Assembly: GCA_937895845.1 (NCBI GenBank)
Contig: CALBLK010000001.1
Location: 1-12,201 of the forward strand
DNA: 12,201 bases
Reading direction: 5' to 3'
From: an uncultured Prevotella sp.
GTDB lineage: Bacteria; Bacteroidota; Bacteroidia; Bacteroidales; Bacteroidaceae
The position numbers were made by a program, and so were the translations under genes. This document shows positions 1 to 7,203 of this stretch, in pieces (within the stretch, counting starts at the first letter, position 1; each line of letters starts with the position of its first letter). The notes beneath the pieces are model-generated. The model was not told the origin of the DNA. It worked only from the letters and a program-made list of their open reading frames with translations, and made no database searches.

Positions 1-53
1 CCGGGGACACAAGGATTTTCAGTCCTTTGCTCTACCAACTGAGCTATGGCACC
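1..53 (-). tRNA. tRNA-Phe (anticodon GAA), partial
   Basis: Read on the minus strand, the acceptor 5' strand GGTGCCA is at 53-47. A D arm follows (GCTC, loop, GAGC), then an anticodon arm AAGGA / CTGAAAA / TCCTT at 27-11. The loop presents anticodon GAA (plus-strand ttc at 18-20), so the tRNA decodes phenylalanine. The window edge cuts the gene at the start of the T arm, so the T loop, acceptor 3' strand and 3' end are not visible. It lies downstream of the arabinose operon on the same strand but has its own promoter-like sequence, so it is probably an independent unit. Confidence 0.93.
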
Positions 54-75
54 ATGTTTTCCTTGTTTGCGGATG

Positions 76-107
76 CAAAGGTAGGCATAATTTGCCGAAG
101 AAACGAA
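76..107 (-). promoter_or_regulatory. Candidate promoter of tRNA-Phe
   Basis: On the minus strand, TACCTTTG at 83-76 matches the Bacteroidetes -7 consensus TAnnTTTG exactly. TTCG at 107-104, 20 bases upstream, is a 3/4 match to the -33 TTTG element. Transcription would start near position 70, about 17 bases before the mature tRNA 5' end at 53. Only the consensus match and the position support this call. Confidence 0.6.
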
Positions 108-626
108 CGAACATAAGGAAACTTATTGATGTTGGTGTTTTTTAACATTTTCCCGTTGCCTCTATAACCCGCCCTTTCGTTCTGATGGCTGGTTGGGCCT
201 TAACCCTTGCTTTCGGGCAGACCTTTGGTCAAACGTAAATCATGGCTCGACATGCCAAGGCTTGCTTGGTTTCCAAACGGTTCGTTCCGTGTAGCCAAAC
301 GTCCCATTCCGGGTTGCCAAACGGTTCGTTCCGAGTAGCCAAACGTCCCATTCCGGGTTGCCAAACGGTTCGTTCTGCGCTGCCATTCGGGCCGTTTTGC
401 AGCCCGGAAAGAACCGCTCGGTTTGCCAGTTCCTGACAAAGCGGCGACCAGAATCCAAGCCATCGCCTTTTCGACCCGATGACCTGTTTTGCTGTTTGCT
501 TTTCCTTTCTGAATACCTGTGCCCGATGGCACTTTTTTCCGGCCGTTAGGCTTGTGTCGTGCAAGGCTGTGGAGGTTCATGGCTGCCCTTTAGGTGTCGG
601 GCAGCGAGTCCCTCTTCTGACGCATG
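84..626. other. Gene-free region between tRNA-Phe and the operon terminator
   Basis: I see no convincing gene here. Open frames of up to about 126 codons on the minus strand run through the tandem repeat. Different frames give similar peptides because the 22-bp unit is one base longer than a multiple of three, which marks them as by-products of repetition. The only clear structure is the 22/44-bp array at about 273-404. A partly inverted, degenerate echo lies at about 405-428, where the minus strand reads GGCAAACCGAGCGGTTCTTT. Confidence 0.6.
273..404. repeat. Tandem repeat with 44-bp period built from two alternating 22-bp units
   Basis: The motif CCAAACG recurs exactly every 22 bases at 273, 295, 317, 339 and 361, and a degenerate copy (CCATTCG) starts at 383. 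Two unit types alternate. Type A is CCAAACGGTTCGTTCCG plus a variable tail (273, 317, 361). Type B is CCAAACGTCCCATTCCGG plus GTTG (295, 339). The two type B copies are identical, and the first two type A copies differ by one base. Degenerate in-phase units may extend left to 229, where TCAAACG begins. A 22-bp step is close to two helical turns, so each CCAAACG would face the same side of the DNA. The function is unknown. Confidence 0.9.
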
Positions 627-663
627 AAAAAAGGTGAAGCGCACACGCTTGTGTGGCTTCACC
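627..663 (-). terminator. Rho-independent terminator of the arabinose operon
   Basis: Read on the minus strand, GGTGAAGC (663-656) pairs with GCTTCACC (640-633). An inner CACAC/GTGTG stem closes a four-base loop with one bulged base, giving about 13 base pairs. Six Ts follow immediately (plus-strand A tract 627-632). It lies 36 bases past the rpiB stop codon, as expected for the end of the minus-strand transcript. Confidence 0.92.
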
Positions 664-698
664 TCTTGGTTGGGTAGGCAGTAGAATTGCCCGCCGGC

Positions 699-1148
699 CT
701 ATTCGGCTGCGCTTACTGGTATCTTTGCGACCCTGAGCTGGTGGCGGCCGCCTTCGAAGGTGGTCTTGAAAAACTCGTCCATGATGGCGGCGGCTGTCTT
801 GTTGTCAATGAAGCGGCCCGGCATCACAAGGACGTTGGCGTCGTTGTGCTGGCGGATGAGATGGGCTATCTCGGGAATCCAGGCCAGGCCGGCGCGCACG
901 CCCTGGTGCTTGTTGAGTGTCATGGCAATGCCCTCGCCGCTGCCGCAGATGCCGATGCCTGGGTAAACCTCTCCGCTCTCTATGCCCTTGGCCAGGGCAT
1001 GGCCAAAGTCGGGATAGTCGCAGCTGGCATCGCTGTAAGTGCCGTAATCCTTGTAGGGATAGCCGTGTTCCTCCAGATACTGTATGACGAACTTCTTGAG
1101 TGCATAGCCAGCGTGGTCGCTGGCTATGCCTACTGTCTTGATGTCCAT
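699..1148 (-). CDS. rpiB: Ribose-5-phosphate isomerase B (RpiB/LacAB family)
   Basis: This cytosolic enzyme interconverts D-ribose-5-phosphate and D-ribulose-5-phosphate in the non-oxidative pentose phosphate pathway. The 149-residue protein is full length for RpiB. Visible family motifs are SDHAGYALK at residues 10-18, CDYPDFG at 43-49, GICGSGEGIAM at 66-76 with the probable catalytic Cys68, and HNDANVLVMPGRF from residue 101. The ATG at 1148 gives the usual short N terminus, MDIKTVGIASDHAG. A GTG at 1160 would add four residues and cannot be excluded. The ATG lies 15 bases after the transketolase stop, so the two genes are almost certainly cotranscribed, and the operon terminator follows. 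In this setting it supplies ribose-5-phosphate as transketolase co-substrate during growth on arabinose. LacA/LacB-type galactose-6-phosphate isomerase is a less likely alternative given the neighbours. Confidence 0.93.
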   Translation of the reverse strand: MDIKTVGIASDHAGYALKKFVIQYLEEHGYPYKDYGTYSDASCDYPDFGHALAKGIESGEVYPGIGICGSGEGIAMTLNKHQGVRAGLAWIPEIAHLIRQHNDANVLVMPGRFIDNKTAAAIMDEFFKTTFEGGRHQLRVAKIPVSAAE

Positions 1149-1163
1149 AGCTGCCGGCACTGT

Positions 1164-3176
1164 TTAGAGCATGGCTTTCACCTGGTTGTACACATTCTCG
1201 CCGGTGTAGCCGAGCTTCTCGTCAAGCACCTTGTAGGGAGCGGAGAAGCCGAAGCTGGGCATGCCCCAAACCTTGCCGTTGGCGCCGACAAGCCCCTCGA
1301 GGGTGACAGGAAGGCCGGCGGTCATGCCAAAAATCTTGGCCCCTGCGGGCAGGATGGCCTCCTGGTACTCCCTGCTCTGGTTGCGGAACAGTCCCTCGGA
1401 GGGGACGCTCACGATGCGTACCTTGACACCGTCCTTGCGCAGCAGTTCGGCACCGCTTACAAGTGTGGACACCTCGGAGCCGCTGGCCAGCAGGATGACA
1501 TCGAAGTCCTCGTCGCTCCCTGCGACGATATAGGCACCCTTGCGCGCCTGCCCGTAGTCTGTCCCCGCGGGCAGCTTGGCGATGTTCTGGCGCGAAAAGA
1601 TGAGCGCTGTTGGCGTCTCGGTGTTCTCCATTGCCATGGCCCAGCACACGGTGGTCTCGTCGGCGTCGGCCGGGCGGAACACGCGGATAGAGTCCTTGCC
1701 GTGGTGATTCTTCAGTTTCTCCATCAGGCGTATCTGCGCCTCCTGCTCCACCGGCTCGTGGGTCGGGCCGTCCTCGCCAACCCGGAAAGCGTCGTGGGTC
1801 CAGATGAACTTGATGGGAACTTCCATGAGTGCAGCCATGCGGGCGGCTGGCTTCATGTAGTCAGAGAAGACGAAGAAGGTGCCGCAGGCCGGGATGACCC
1901 CTCCGTGGAGATACATGCCGATGCACATGCAGGCCATAGTGAGCTCTGCCACGCCGGCCTGGAAGAAGGCGCCGCTGAAGTCGTTGGCCTGAAGCGCGGT
2001 GGTCTTCTTGAGGAAGCCGTCAGTCTTGTCGGAGTTGGAGAGGTCGGCAGAGGCGCAGACCATGTTGGGCACCTGCTCGGCCAGCACGCCCAGGCAGGCG
2101 GCGCTGGCGGCGCGTGTGGCCGAACCCTCTTTCTGAACGCACACGCTCCAGTCTACCTTGGGCGCTTTGCCGCTGAACCACTCCTTGAGCAGGGCGGCTT
2201 TCTCCGGGTTAGCCTCTGCCCATCTGGCCTCTTCGGCGCGGCGGGCGGCCACAATCTTTTTCAGCTCCTCCTTGCGGGCGGCATAAAGCTCCTGCACTTC
2301 GGGGAAGATTTGGAATGGGTTTTCGGGGTCACCGCCAAGGTGCTTGATGGTGTTGATGTAGGCTTCGCCTCCAAGGGGCGCGCCGTGGGTGTTGATGCAC
2401 GCCTCGTAGCTGGTGCCGTCGGCGCGCAGCGCGCCCTTGCCCATAACGGTCTTGCCGATGATAAGGGTGGGGCGGCGCTTCTCCTTGAGCGCCTCGTTGA
2501 GTGCGTTGCGCACCTCGTCGGCATCGTTGCCGTTGCAGGTAAGCACGTTCCATCCCCAGGCCTTGTACTTGGCTTCGGTGTCCTCTTTCATCACCACGCT
2601 GGTGGGGGTGGACAGCTGGATAGAGTTGGAGTCGTAGAACATGATGAGATTGTTCAGTCCGAGGATGCCGGCGATGCGGCCTGTGCCCTGGGAAATCTCC
2701 TCCTCGATGCCGCCGTCCGAGATGTAGGCGTAAATCTTGTGCTGCATCACGGTGTGCCCCAGGCGGGCCTCCAGGAACTTCTCGGCCACTGCCGCGCCGG
2801 CTCCGAAGGTGTGTCCCTGTCCGAGAGGGCCTGAGGTGTTCTCGATGCCTCTGTTCACGTCACGCTCGGGGTGCCCCGGTGTGGGTGATCCCCACTGGCG
2901 GAACTGCTGCAGCTCGTCGAGGGTGAACTTGCCTTGCAGGGCGAGTGCGGAATAGAGCATGGGCGACATGTGGCCGGGGTCGAGGAAGAAGCGGTCGCGT
3001 CCGGTCCAATGGGGGTCTGCGGGGTCGTAGACAAGGAACTCTGAGAAGAGCACATTGATGAAATCGGCGCCTCCCATGGCTCCGCCGGGGTGGCCGGACT
3101 TGGCTTTCTCTACCATAGAGGCAGCAAGGATACGGATGTTGTTTGCTGCCTTGATCATAAGATTCTTGTTGTTCAT
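1164..3176 (-). CDS. tkt: Transketolase
   Basis: This thiamine-diphosphate enzyme moves two-carbon units from ketose phosphates such as D-xylulose-5-phosphate to aldose phosphates. The 670-residue length is normal. The N-terminal diphosphate-binding domain (about 1-330) shows SGHPGG at 27-32, GHPE at 101-104, GPLGQG at 116-121 and the cofactor motif SDGG at 153-156, ending near Asn184. The pyrimidine-binding domain (about 345-535) carries GVAEL with the probable cofactor-activating Glu411, then WTHDAFRVGEDGPTHEP at 459-475. A C-terminal domain follows. Two motifs are unusual: SDG instead of the common GDG, and AEL where many transketolases have REH. The protein may belong to a Bacteroidetes-type branch. 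Translation starts at the ATG at 3176 after an A/T-rich stretch, 39 bases beyond the kinase stop. It accepts the D-xylulose-5-phosphate made by the upstream ara genes. Confidence 0.95.
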   Translation of the reverse strand: MNNKNLMIKAANNIRILAASMVEKAKSGHPGGAMGGADFINVLFSEFLVYDPADPHWTGRDRFFLDPGHMSPMLYSALALQGKFTLDELQQFRQWGSPTPGHPERDVNRGIENTSGPLGQGHTFGAGAAVAEKFLEARLGHTVMQHKIYAYISDGGIEEEISQGTGRIAGILGLNNLIMFYDSNSIQLSTPTSVVMKEDTEAKYKAWGWNVLTCNGNDADEVRNALNEALKEKRRPTLIIGKTVMGKGALRADGTSYEACINTHGAPLGGEAYINTIKHLGGDPENPFQIFPEVQELYAARKEELKKIVAARRAEEARWAEANPEKAALLKEWFSGKAPKVDWSVCVQKEGSATRAASAACLGVLAEQVPNMVCASADLSNSDKTDGFLKKTTALQANDFSGAFFQAGVAELTMACMCIGMYLHGGVIPACGTFFVFSDYMKPAARMAALMEVPIKFIWTHDAFRVGEDGPTHEPVEQEAQIRLMEKLKNHHGKDSIRVFRPADADETTVCWAMAMENTETPTALIFSRQNIAKLPAGTDYGQARKGAYIVAGSDEDFDVILLASGSEVSTLVSGAELLRKDGVKVRIVSVPSEGLFRNQSREYQEAILPAGAKIFGMTAGLPVTLEGLVGANGKVWGMPSFGFSAPYKVLDEKLGYTGENVYNQVKAML

Positions 3177-3215
3177 AAAATAAATAATGGATAGTTTTTA
3201 CTGTTTTGGATTGGG

Positions 3216-4808
3216 TCACTGCTTGTACTTCACGGCGGCCCTTTCGATGGCCAGGCCTTTCTTGTAGCTCTCTATGTAGGTGTTGAACCCGGCCACGTCC
3301 TCGGCAATCGGCTTTACCTCAACGCCTGTGCTGCCCGTGAACACCTGCATGTCGAGGAAGTCGGCCAGGTTGCGCTGCTTGGTGTTGTTCACCAGGTAGG
3401 AGGCCAGCAGGGCAATGCCCCAGGCGCCTCCCTCTCCGGCTGTCTCCATCACGGAGATGGGGGAGTTGATGGCTGCGGCCAGAATGCGCTGGCCTACACC
3501 CTTGGTCTTGAACAGGCCGCCATGGCCGGTAATGCGGTCGACCTGCACCTTCTCCTCGTTGAAAAGGATGTCATTGCCAATCTTCAGCACACCCACAGAC
3601 GCATAGAGGTTGGCGCGCATGAAGTTGGCCAGGCTGAACCTGTCGTTGGCTGAGCGCACAAACAGCGGGCGGCCCTCGGACAGGCCGGTCACAGGCTCTC
3701 CCGAGAAGTAGTTGTAGGCAATCAGGCCCCCGCAGTCAGCGTCTCCGCTGAGGGCGTTGTAGTAGAGCTTGCCGTAAAGCTCGTCCATGTCAACGGTGAT
3801 GCCCATCAGCTCGCTGTACTGCTTGAAGATGTGTACCCAGGCGTTGAGGTCTGAGGTGCAGTTGTTGCAGTGAACCATAGCCACGAGGCTGCCATCGGGA
3901 GTGGTCACCATGTCAATCATCTCATAGGGTTTGGAAAGCTCTTTCTCCAGCACAATCATTGAGAAAGAGGAGGTGCCGGCCGACACGTTGCCGGTGCGCT
4001 GCTTCACGGCGTTGGTGGCCACCATGCCGGTGCCGGCGTCGCCCTCGGGCGGGCACACGGGCACACCCTCTTTCAGGTGGCCCGAGATGTCGAGCATCTT
4101 GGCTCCCTCGTCGGTCAGCGTTCCGGCATTCTCGCCGGCGAGCAGCACCTTGGGCAGAATGTCAAGCAGCTTCCATCCGTATTTCCTGTCGGCTGTCAGC
4201 TTGTCAAACTTCTCCACCATGGTGGCGTTGTAGCTGCGTGTCTTGGGGTCGATGGGGAGCATGCCCGATGCGTCGCCGATGCCCAGCACTTTCTCGCCTG
4301 TGAGCTGCCAGTGAACATAGCCGGCAAGGGTGGTGAGAAAGTCTATGTCCTTGACGTGCTCCTCGTTGTCAAGGATGCACTGGTAGAGGTGGGAGATGCT
4401 CCAGCGCAGGGGAATGTTGTAGACAAAGAGCTTGGACAGTTCGGCCGCGGCCTTGCCCGTGTTCGTGTTGCGCCAGGTGCGGAACGGCACCAGAATTTCC
4501 TGCTTGTCGTTGAATGCCATGTAGCCGTGCATCATGGCACTTACGCCAATGGCGGCCAGACGCTCAATCTCTGTGTCATACTGTTCTTTCACGTTGTTGC
4601 GCAGGTCGGCGTAGCAGTTCTGCACGCCATTCCAGATGGCCTCGATGCTGTAAGTCCAGATGCCATCGACAAACTGGTTTTCCCACTCGTGACTGCCCTG
4701 GGCGATGGGGGTGTTGTCTTCGTCAATCAGAACGGCCTTGATGCGCGTTGAGCCGAACTCGATGCCGAGGATGGCCTTGCCGTTCTGAATGGTTGCTTTT
4801 GCGTCCAT
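3216..4808 (-). CDS. araB: FGGY-family pentulose kinase, probable L-ribulokinase (AraB role)
   Basis: This sugar kinase is predicted to phosphorylate L-ribulose with ATP to L-ribulose-5-phosphate. Its 530 residues show the FGGY fold: an N-terminal phosphate loop GIEFGSTRIKAVLID (15-29), VSAMMHGYMAF (89-99), FRTWRNT (109-115), the probable catalytic base Asp257 in EGDAGTG (255-261), and GNVSAGTSSFSMI (273-285). The C-terminal FGGY signature GHGGLFKTKGVGQ starts at residue 428, followed by GEGGAWGIALLASY at 458-471. Sequence alone does not separate ribulokinase from xylulokinase in this family, and a database search may label it xylulokinase. Its position between araA/araD and tkt, with no other pentulose kinase in the cluster, argues for L-ribulose as substrate. 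The start at 4808 is the first ATG of a well-placed N terminus. The 98-base gap to araA holds a strong hairpin. Confidence 0.85.
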   Translation of the reverse strand: MDAKATIQNGKAILGIEFGSTRIKAVLIDEDNTPIAQGSHEWENQFVDGIWTYSIEAIWNGVQNCYADLRNNVKEQYDTEIERLAAIGVSAMMHGYMAFNDKQEILVPFRTWRNTNTGKAAAELSKLFVYNIPLRWSISHLYQCILDNEEHVKDIDFLTTLAGYVHWQLTGEKVLGIGDASGMLPIDPKTRSYNATMVEKFDKLTADRKYGWKLLDILPKVLLAGENAGTLTDEGAKMLDISGHLKEGVPVCPPEGDAGTGMVATNAVKQRTGNVSAGTSSFSMIVLEKELSKPYEMIDMVTTPDGSLVAMVHCNNCTSDLNAWVHIFKQYSELMGITVDMDELYGKLYYNALSGDADCGGLIAYNYFSGEPVTGLSEGRPLFVRSANDRFSLANFMRANLYASVGVLKIGNDILFNEEKVQVDRITGHGGLFKTKGVGQRILAAAINSPISVMETAGEGGAWGIALLASYLVNNTKQRNLADFLDMQVFTGSTGVEVKPIAEDVAGFNTYIESYKKGLAIERAAVKYKQ

Positions 4809-4832
4809 ATATGATTATGATTTTTTTAAACG

Positions 4833-4870
4833 CTATAAGGAGAGGAGACAGCCCGTCTCCTCCCTTATAG
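4833..4870 (-). promoter_or_regulatory. Intraoperonic hairpin between araA and the kinase gene
   Basis: The arms CTATAAGGAGAGGAGAC (4833-4849) and GTCTCCTCCCTTATAG (4855-4870) form 16 base pairs with one bulged A and a five-base loop. On the transcribed minus strand the hairpin is followed by CGTTTAAAAAAAT, with no U tract, so it does not look like a standard terminator. It lies after the araA stop and before the kinase start. A role in mRNA processing or 3'-end protection is inferred, not shown. Confidence 0.7.
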
Positions 4871-4906
4871 GGTAACTGTTTTATTACTGACTATTTGTCC
4901 GGGATG

Positions 4907-6448
4907 TTATGCCAACGCCTTGTTCAGCATGTAGTAAATCTCGTTGTAGCGTAGCTCCTTGCGGAAATCGTCAACATTGGTCTTCTCTGTGATGAACAGA
5001 GCTTCGATGCCTGCAATCTCTGCGTAGTCCTGCCAGTACTCGTCGGTGAGGTCATAGGAGAAGCAGCTGTGGTGTGTGCCGCCGGCATAAATCCAGCATG
5101 CTGCGCCCACCTCGAAGTTGGGCTGCGGAATCCACAGGGCTGAGGCCACCGGCAGCTTGGGCAGCGGTTTCGGCTCTATGCACTTCACGTCATTGACAAT
5201 CAGGCGGAAGCGGTTGCCGAGGTCAACCACTGTGGCTGTGACGCCATTGCCCACTTTTGATGTGAAGACAAGGCGTGCCGTGGGTGTGTTGCGAACGCCG
5301 ATGCCCAGCACGTGAACCTCCAGGCGTGGCTTCCTGGCTGCAATGAGCGGGCACACCTCAAGCATGTGCGACTGAAGGATGGCGCTCTGGTCGCCGTTGA
5401 AGTTAAGTGTGTAGTCCTCCAGGAACGAACAGCCGTTGGGCAGCTCCTGGCTCATCACCCAGACGGAGCGGTAGAGTGCGGCAGACTTCCAGTCGCCCTC
5501 GGCTCCGAACCCGTAGCCCTCGGCCATCAGACGCTGCGAGGCCAGACCGGGAATCTGGTCGAATCCGCGCCCGGTCTCCTCGACATTGTAGTCGCCAAGG
5601 TCGTTGAAGTTGGTGGTGAAGCCCTTGGCGCCGGTAGCTTTCAGCACGGCGCGGAGTGTCAGCTCGGCCTTGGCCGAGTTCCACACCTTTTTATACTCAA
5701 CGGTGGACTTGTCTTCAAGTTTGGCATCATGGTCGTAGAGCTTGAAGTACTCGGCCACGAGGGCGTCAACATCGGCGTCGGCCACTTTGTCAAAGTAAGG
5801 CATCACTTCGCTGAACGGCATGTAGTCAACGTGGTAGCCCAGCACCTGCTCGGCTGCTACCTTGTCACCGTCGGTCACGGCCACGTTGTTCATCTGGTCG
5901 CCAAAGCGGATGATGAGCATGTCCTGGGCGTCGGCCCATGCGGCGCACACGCGCTCCCATACCGCGATGTGGCCCTGTGTTGCGGCATCTTTCCAATAGC
6001 CCACAACCAGTTTGCGGCGAATGCGCATGCGCGAGATGATGTGCCCAAACTCGCGGTCGCCGTGTGCGCTCTGGTTCAGGTTCATGAAGTCCATGTCAAT
6101 GTCGTTCCATGGAATTTCCTCGTTATACTGTGTGTGCAGGTGAAGCAGGGGCTTGTGGAGAATCTGCAGGCCGTGAATCCACATCTTGGCTGGCGAGAAG
6201 GTGTGCATCCAGGTGATTACGCCGACGCACTTCTTGTCATTGTTGGCTGCGGCAAACACTTCGGCCACTTCCTTTGAGCTGTTGGCTGTCCCCTTGTATA
6301 CCACCTTGATTGGCAGGCGGCCGGATTCGTTCAGGCCGGCAACCATCTCTTTTGAGTGTCCGTCAACTGCAACCACTGCGTCACCTCCGTAAAGGAGCTG
6401 GGCGCCGGTTACGAACCACACTTCGTAATTTTCAAATGCTTTGATCAT
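4907..6448 (-). CDS. araA: L-arabinose isomerase
   Basis: This metal-dependent cytosolic isomerase converts L-arabinose to L-ribulose, the first intracellular step of the pathway. The 513-residue length is typical. The N terminus YEVWFVTGAQLLYGG (8-22) is characteristic of AraA. ITWMHTFSPAKMW (78-90), LLHLHTQYNEEIPW (101-114) and DFMNLNQSAHGDREFG (120-135) follow. By comparison with the E. coli enzyme, the metal and catalytic residues are likely Glu317 (GAEGDW), Glu344 (FLEDYT), His361 (SHMLEVCP) and His460 (GTHHSCFS); all are present. I chose the ATG at 6448 because it puts the conserved YEVWFV segment at the usual distance; an upstream extension to 6511 would overlap the end of araD. The 43-base gap to araD has no promoter match, consistent with cotranscription. 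Confidence 0.97.
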   Translation of the reverse strand: MIKAFENYEVWFVTGAQLLYGGDAVVAVDGHSKEMVAGLNESGRLPIKVVYKGTANSSKEVAEVFAAANNDKKCVGVITWMHTFSPAKMWIHGLQILHKPLLHLHTQYNEEIPWNDIDMDFMNLNQSAHGDREFGHIISRMRIRRKLVVGYWKDAATQGHIAVWERVCAAWADAQDMLIIRFGDQMNNVAVTDGDKVAAEQVLGYHVDYMPFSEVMPYFDKVADADVDALVAEYFKLYDHDAKLEDKSTVEYKKVWNSAKAELTLRAVLKATGAKGFTTNFNDLGDYNVEETGRGFDQIPGLASQRLMAEGYGFGAEGDWKSAALYRSVWVMSQELPNGCSFLEDYTLNFNGDQSAILQSHMLEVCPLIAARKPRLEVHVLGIGVRNTPTARLVFTSKVGNGVTATVVDLGNRFRLIVNDVKCIEPKPLPKLPVASALWIPQPNFEVGAACWIYAGGTHHSCFSYDLTDEYWQDYAEIAGIEALFITEKTNVDDFRKELRYNEIYYMLNKALA

Positions 6449-6491
6449 TGTTCTGCTGTTTTTAATTAGGTTATAGTAACTTTTGTCTTGC

Positions 6492-7193
6492 TTACTTCTT
6501 TTTCTGCCCATAGTAGGCGTTGGGACCGTGCTTGCGGCTGAAATGCTTTTCGATGAGCAGCGGGTTCATGGTTGTGTTGGGGTTGACACTGAATGACACA
6601 AAGGCCATCTTGGCCACCTGCTCCATCACGACAGCGTTGTAGACAGCGTTGTCTGCGTCCTTGCCCCATGCGAAAGGGCCGTGGTTCTTCACCAGCACAC
6701 CGGGAGTGTGGGCGGGATTGATGCTGCTGTCCCTGAAACGGCTCACGATGACATTGCCCGTCTCCAGCTCGTAGTCTCCTTTGACCTCGGCCTCTGTCAT
6801 GTCGGCCGTGCAGGGAATGCTGTCATGGAAGTAGTCGGCGTGGGTGGTCCCGATGTTGGGGATGTCCTTTCCTGCCTGTGCCCATGCAGTGGCGTAGGTG
6901 GAGTGGGTGTGCACGATGCCGCCAATCTCGGGGAAGGCGCGGTAGAGAACCAGATGGGTGGGAGTGTCAGAGGAGGGGTTCAGGTCGCCCTCGACCACCT
7001 TGCCAGTGTGCAGGTCGACGACAACCATGTCGCTTGCTTTCATCACATCATAGCTCACGCCGGACGGCTTGATGACCACAAGTCCCTTCTCGCGGTCAAT
7101 GCCCGACACGTTGCCCCATGTGAATATAACGAGATTGTATTTCACCAAGTCTAGGTTGGCGTGAAATACCTTTTCTTTCAGTTCTTCTAACAT
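6492..7193 (-). CDS. araD: L-ribulose-5-phosphate 4-epimerase
   Basis: This zinc-dependent class II aldolase/epimerase converts L-ribulose-5-phosphate to D-xylulose-5-phosphate, the last arabinose-specific step. The 233-residue protein matches the E. coli enzyme closely and keeps its numbering. It shows GNVSGID (27-33), KPSGVSY (42-48) and SSDTPTHL (74-81) with Asp76. The zinc ligands His95 and His97 lie in IVHTHS, and His171 in NHGPFAWG. Asp120 in THADYF is the catalytic acid/base position. The end KHGPNAYYGQ is also typical. I chose the ATG at 7193; reading further upstream would run antisense-free into the araR coding region and add a sequence unlike the family. It begins 10 bases after the araR stop codon, so translation is probably coupled within one mRNA. 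Confidence 0.97.
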   Translation of the reverse strand: MLEELKEKVFHANLDLVKYNLVIFTWGNVSGIDREKGLVVIKPSGVSYDVMKASDMVVVDLHTGKVVEGDLNPSSDTPTHLVLYRAFPEIGGIVHTHSTYATAWAQAGKDIPNIGTTHADYFHDSIPCTADMTEAEVKGDYELETGNVIVSRFRDSSINPAHTPGVLVKNHGPFAWGKDADNAVYNAVVMEQVAKMAFVSFSVNPNTTMNPLLIEKHFSRKHGPNAYYGQKKK

Positions 7194-7203
7194 AGTCTTT
7201 TGC

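Noticed and set aside
273..404. CRISPR array
   Set aside because: The repeats are directly adjacent, with no unique spacers of constant length, and no cas gene is nearby.
200..580. 126-codon minus-strand frame with repeated peptides over the tandem array
   Set aside because: Similar peptides appear in several frames because the 22-bp unit shifts frame; there is no promoter or conserved domain, so this is repeat DNA and not a repeat protein.
687..2834. 715-codon open frame on the plus strand
   Set aside because: It is exactly antisense to rpiB and tkt, whose proteins show full family motifs. The long open frame follows from GC-rich third codon positions, and its translation has no recognisable domain.
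4077..4751. 224-codon open frame on the plus strand
   Set aside because: It is antisense to the FGGY kinase gene, with no motif of its own.
4833..4870. Internal rho-independent terminator
   Set aside because: The stem is strong, but on the transcribed strand it is followed by CGTTTAAAAAAAT and lacks a U tract.
5312..6277. 321-codon open frame on the plus strand
   Set aside because: It is antisense to araA, which is unmistakable.
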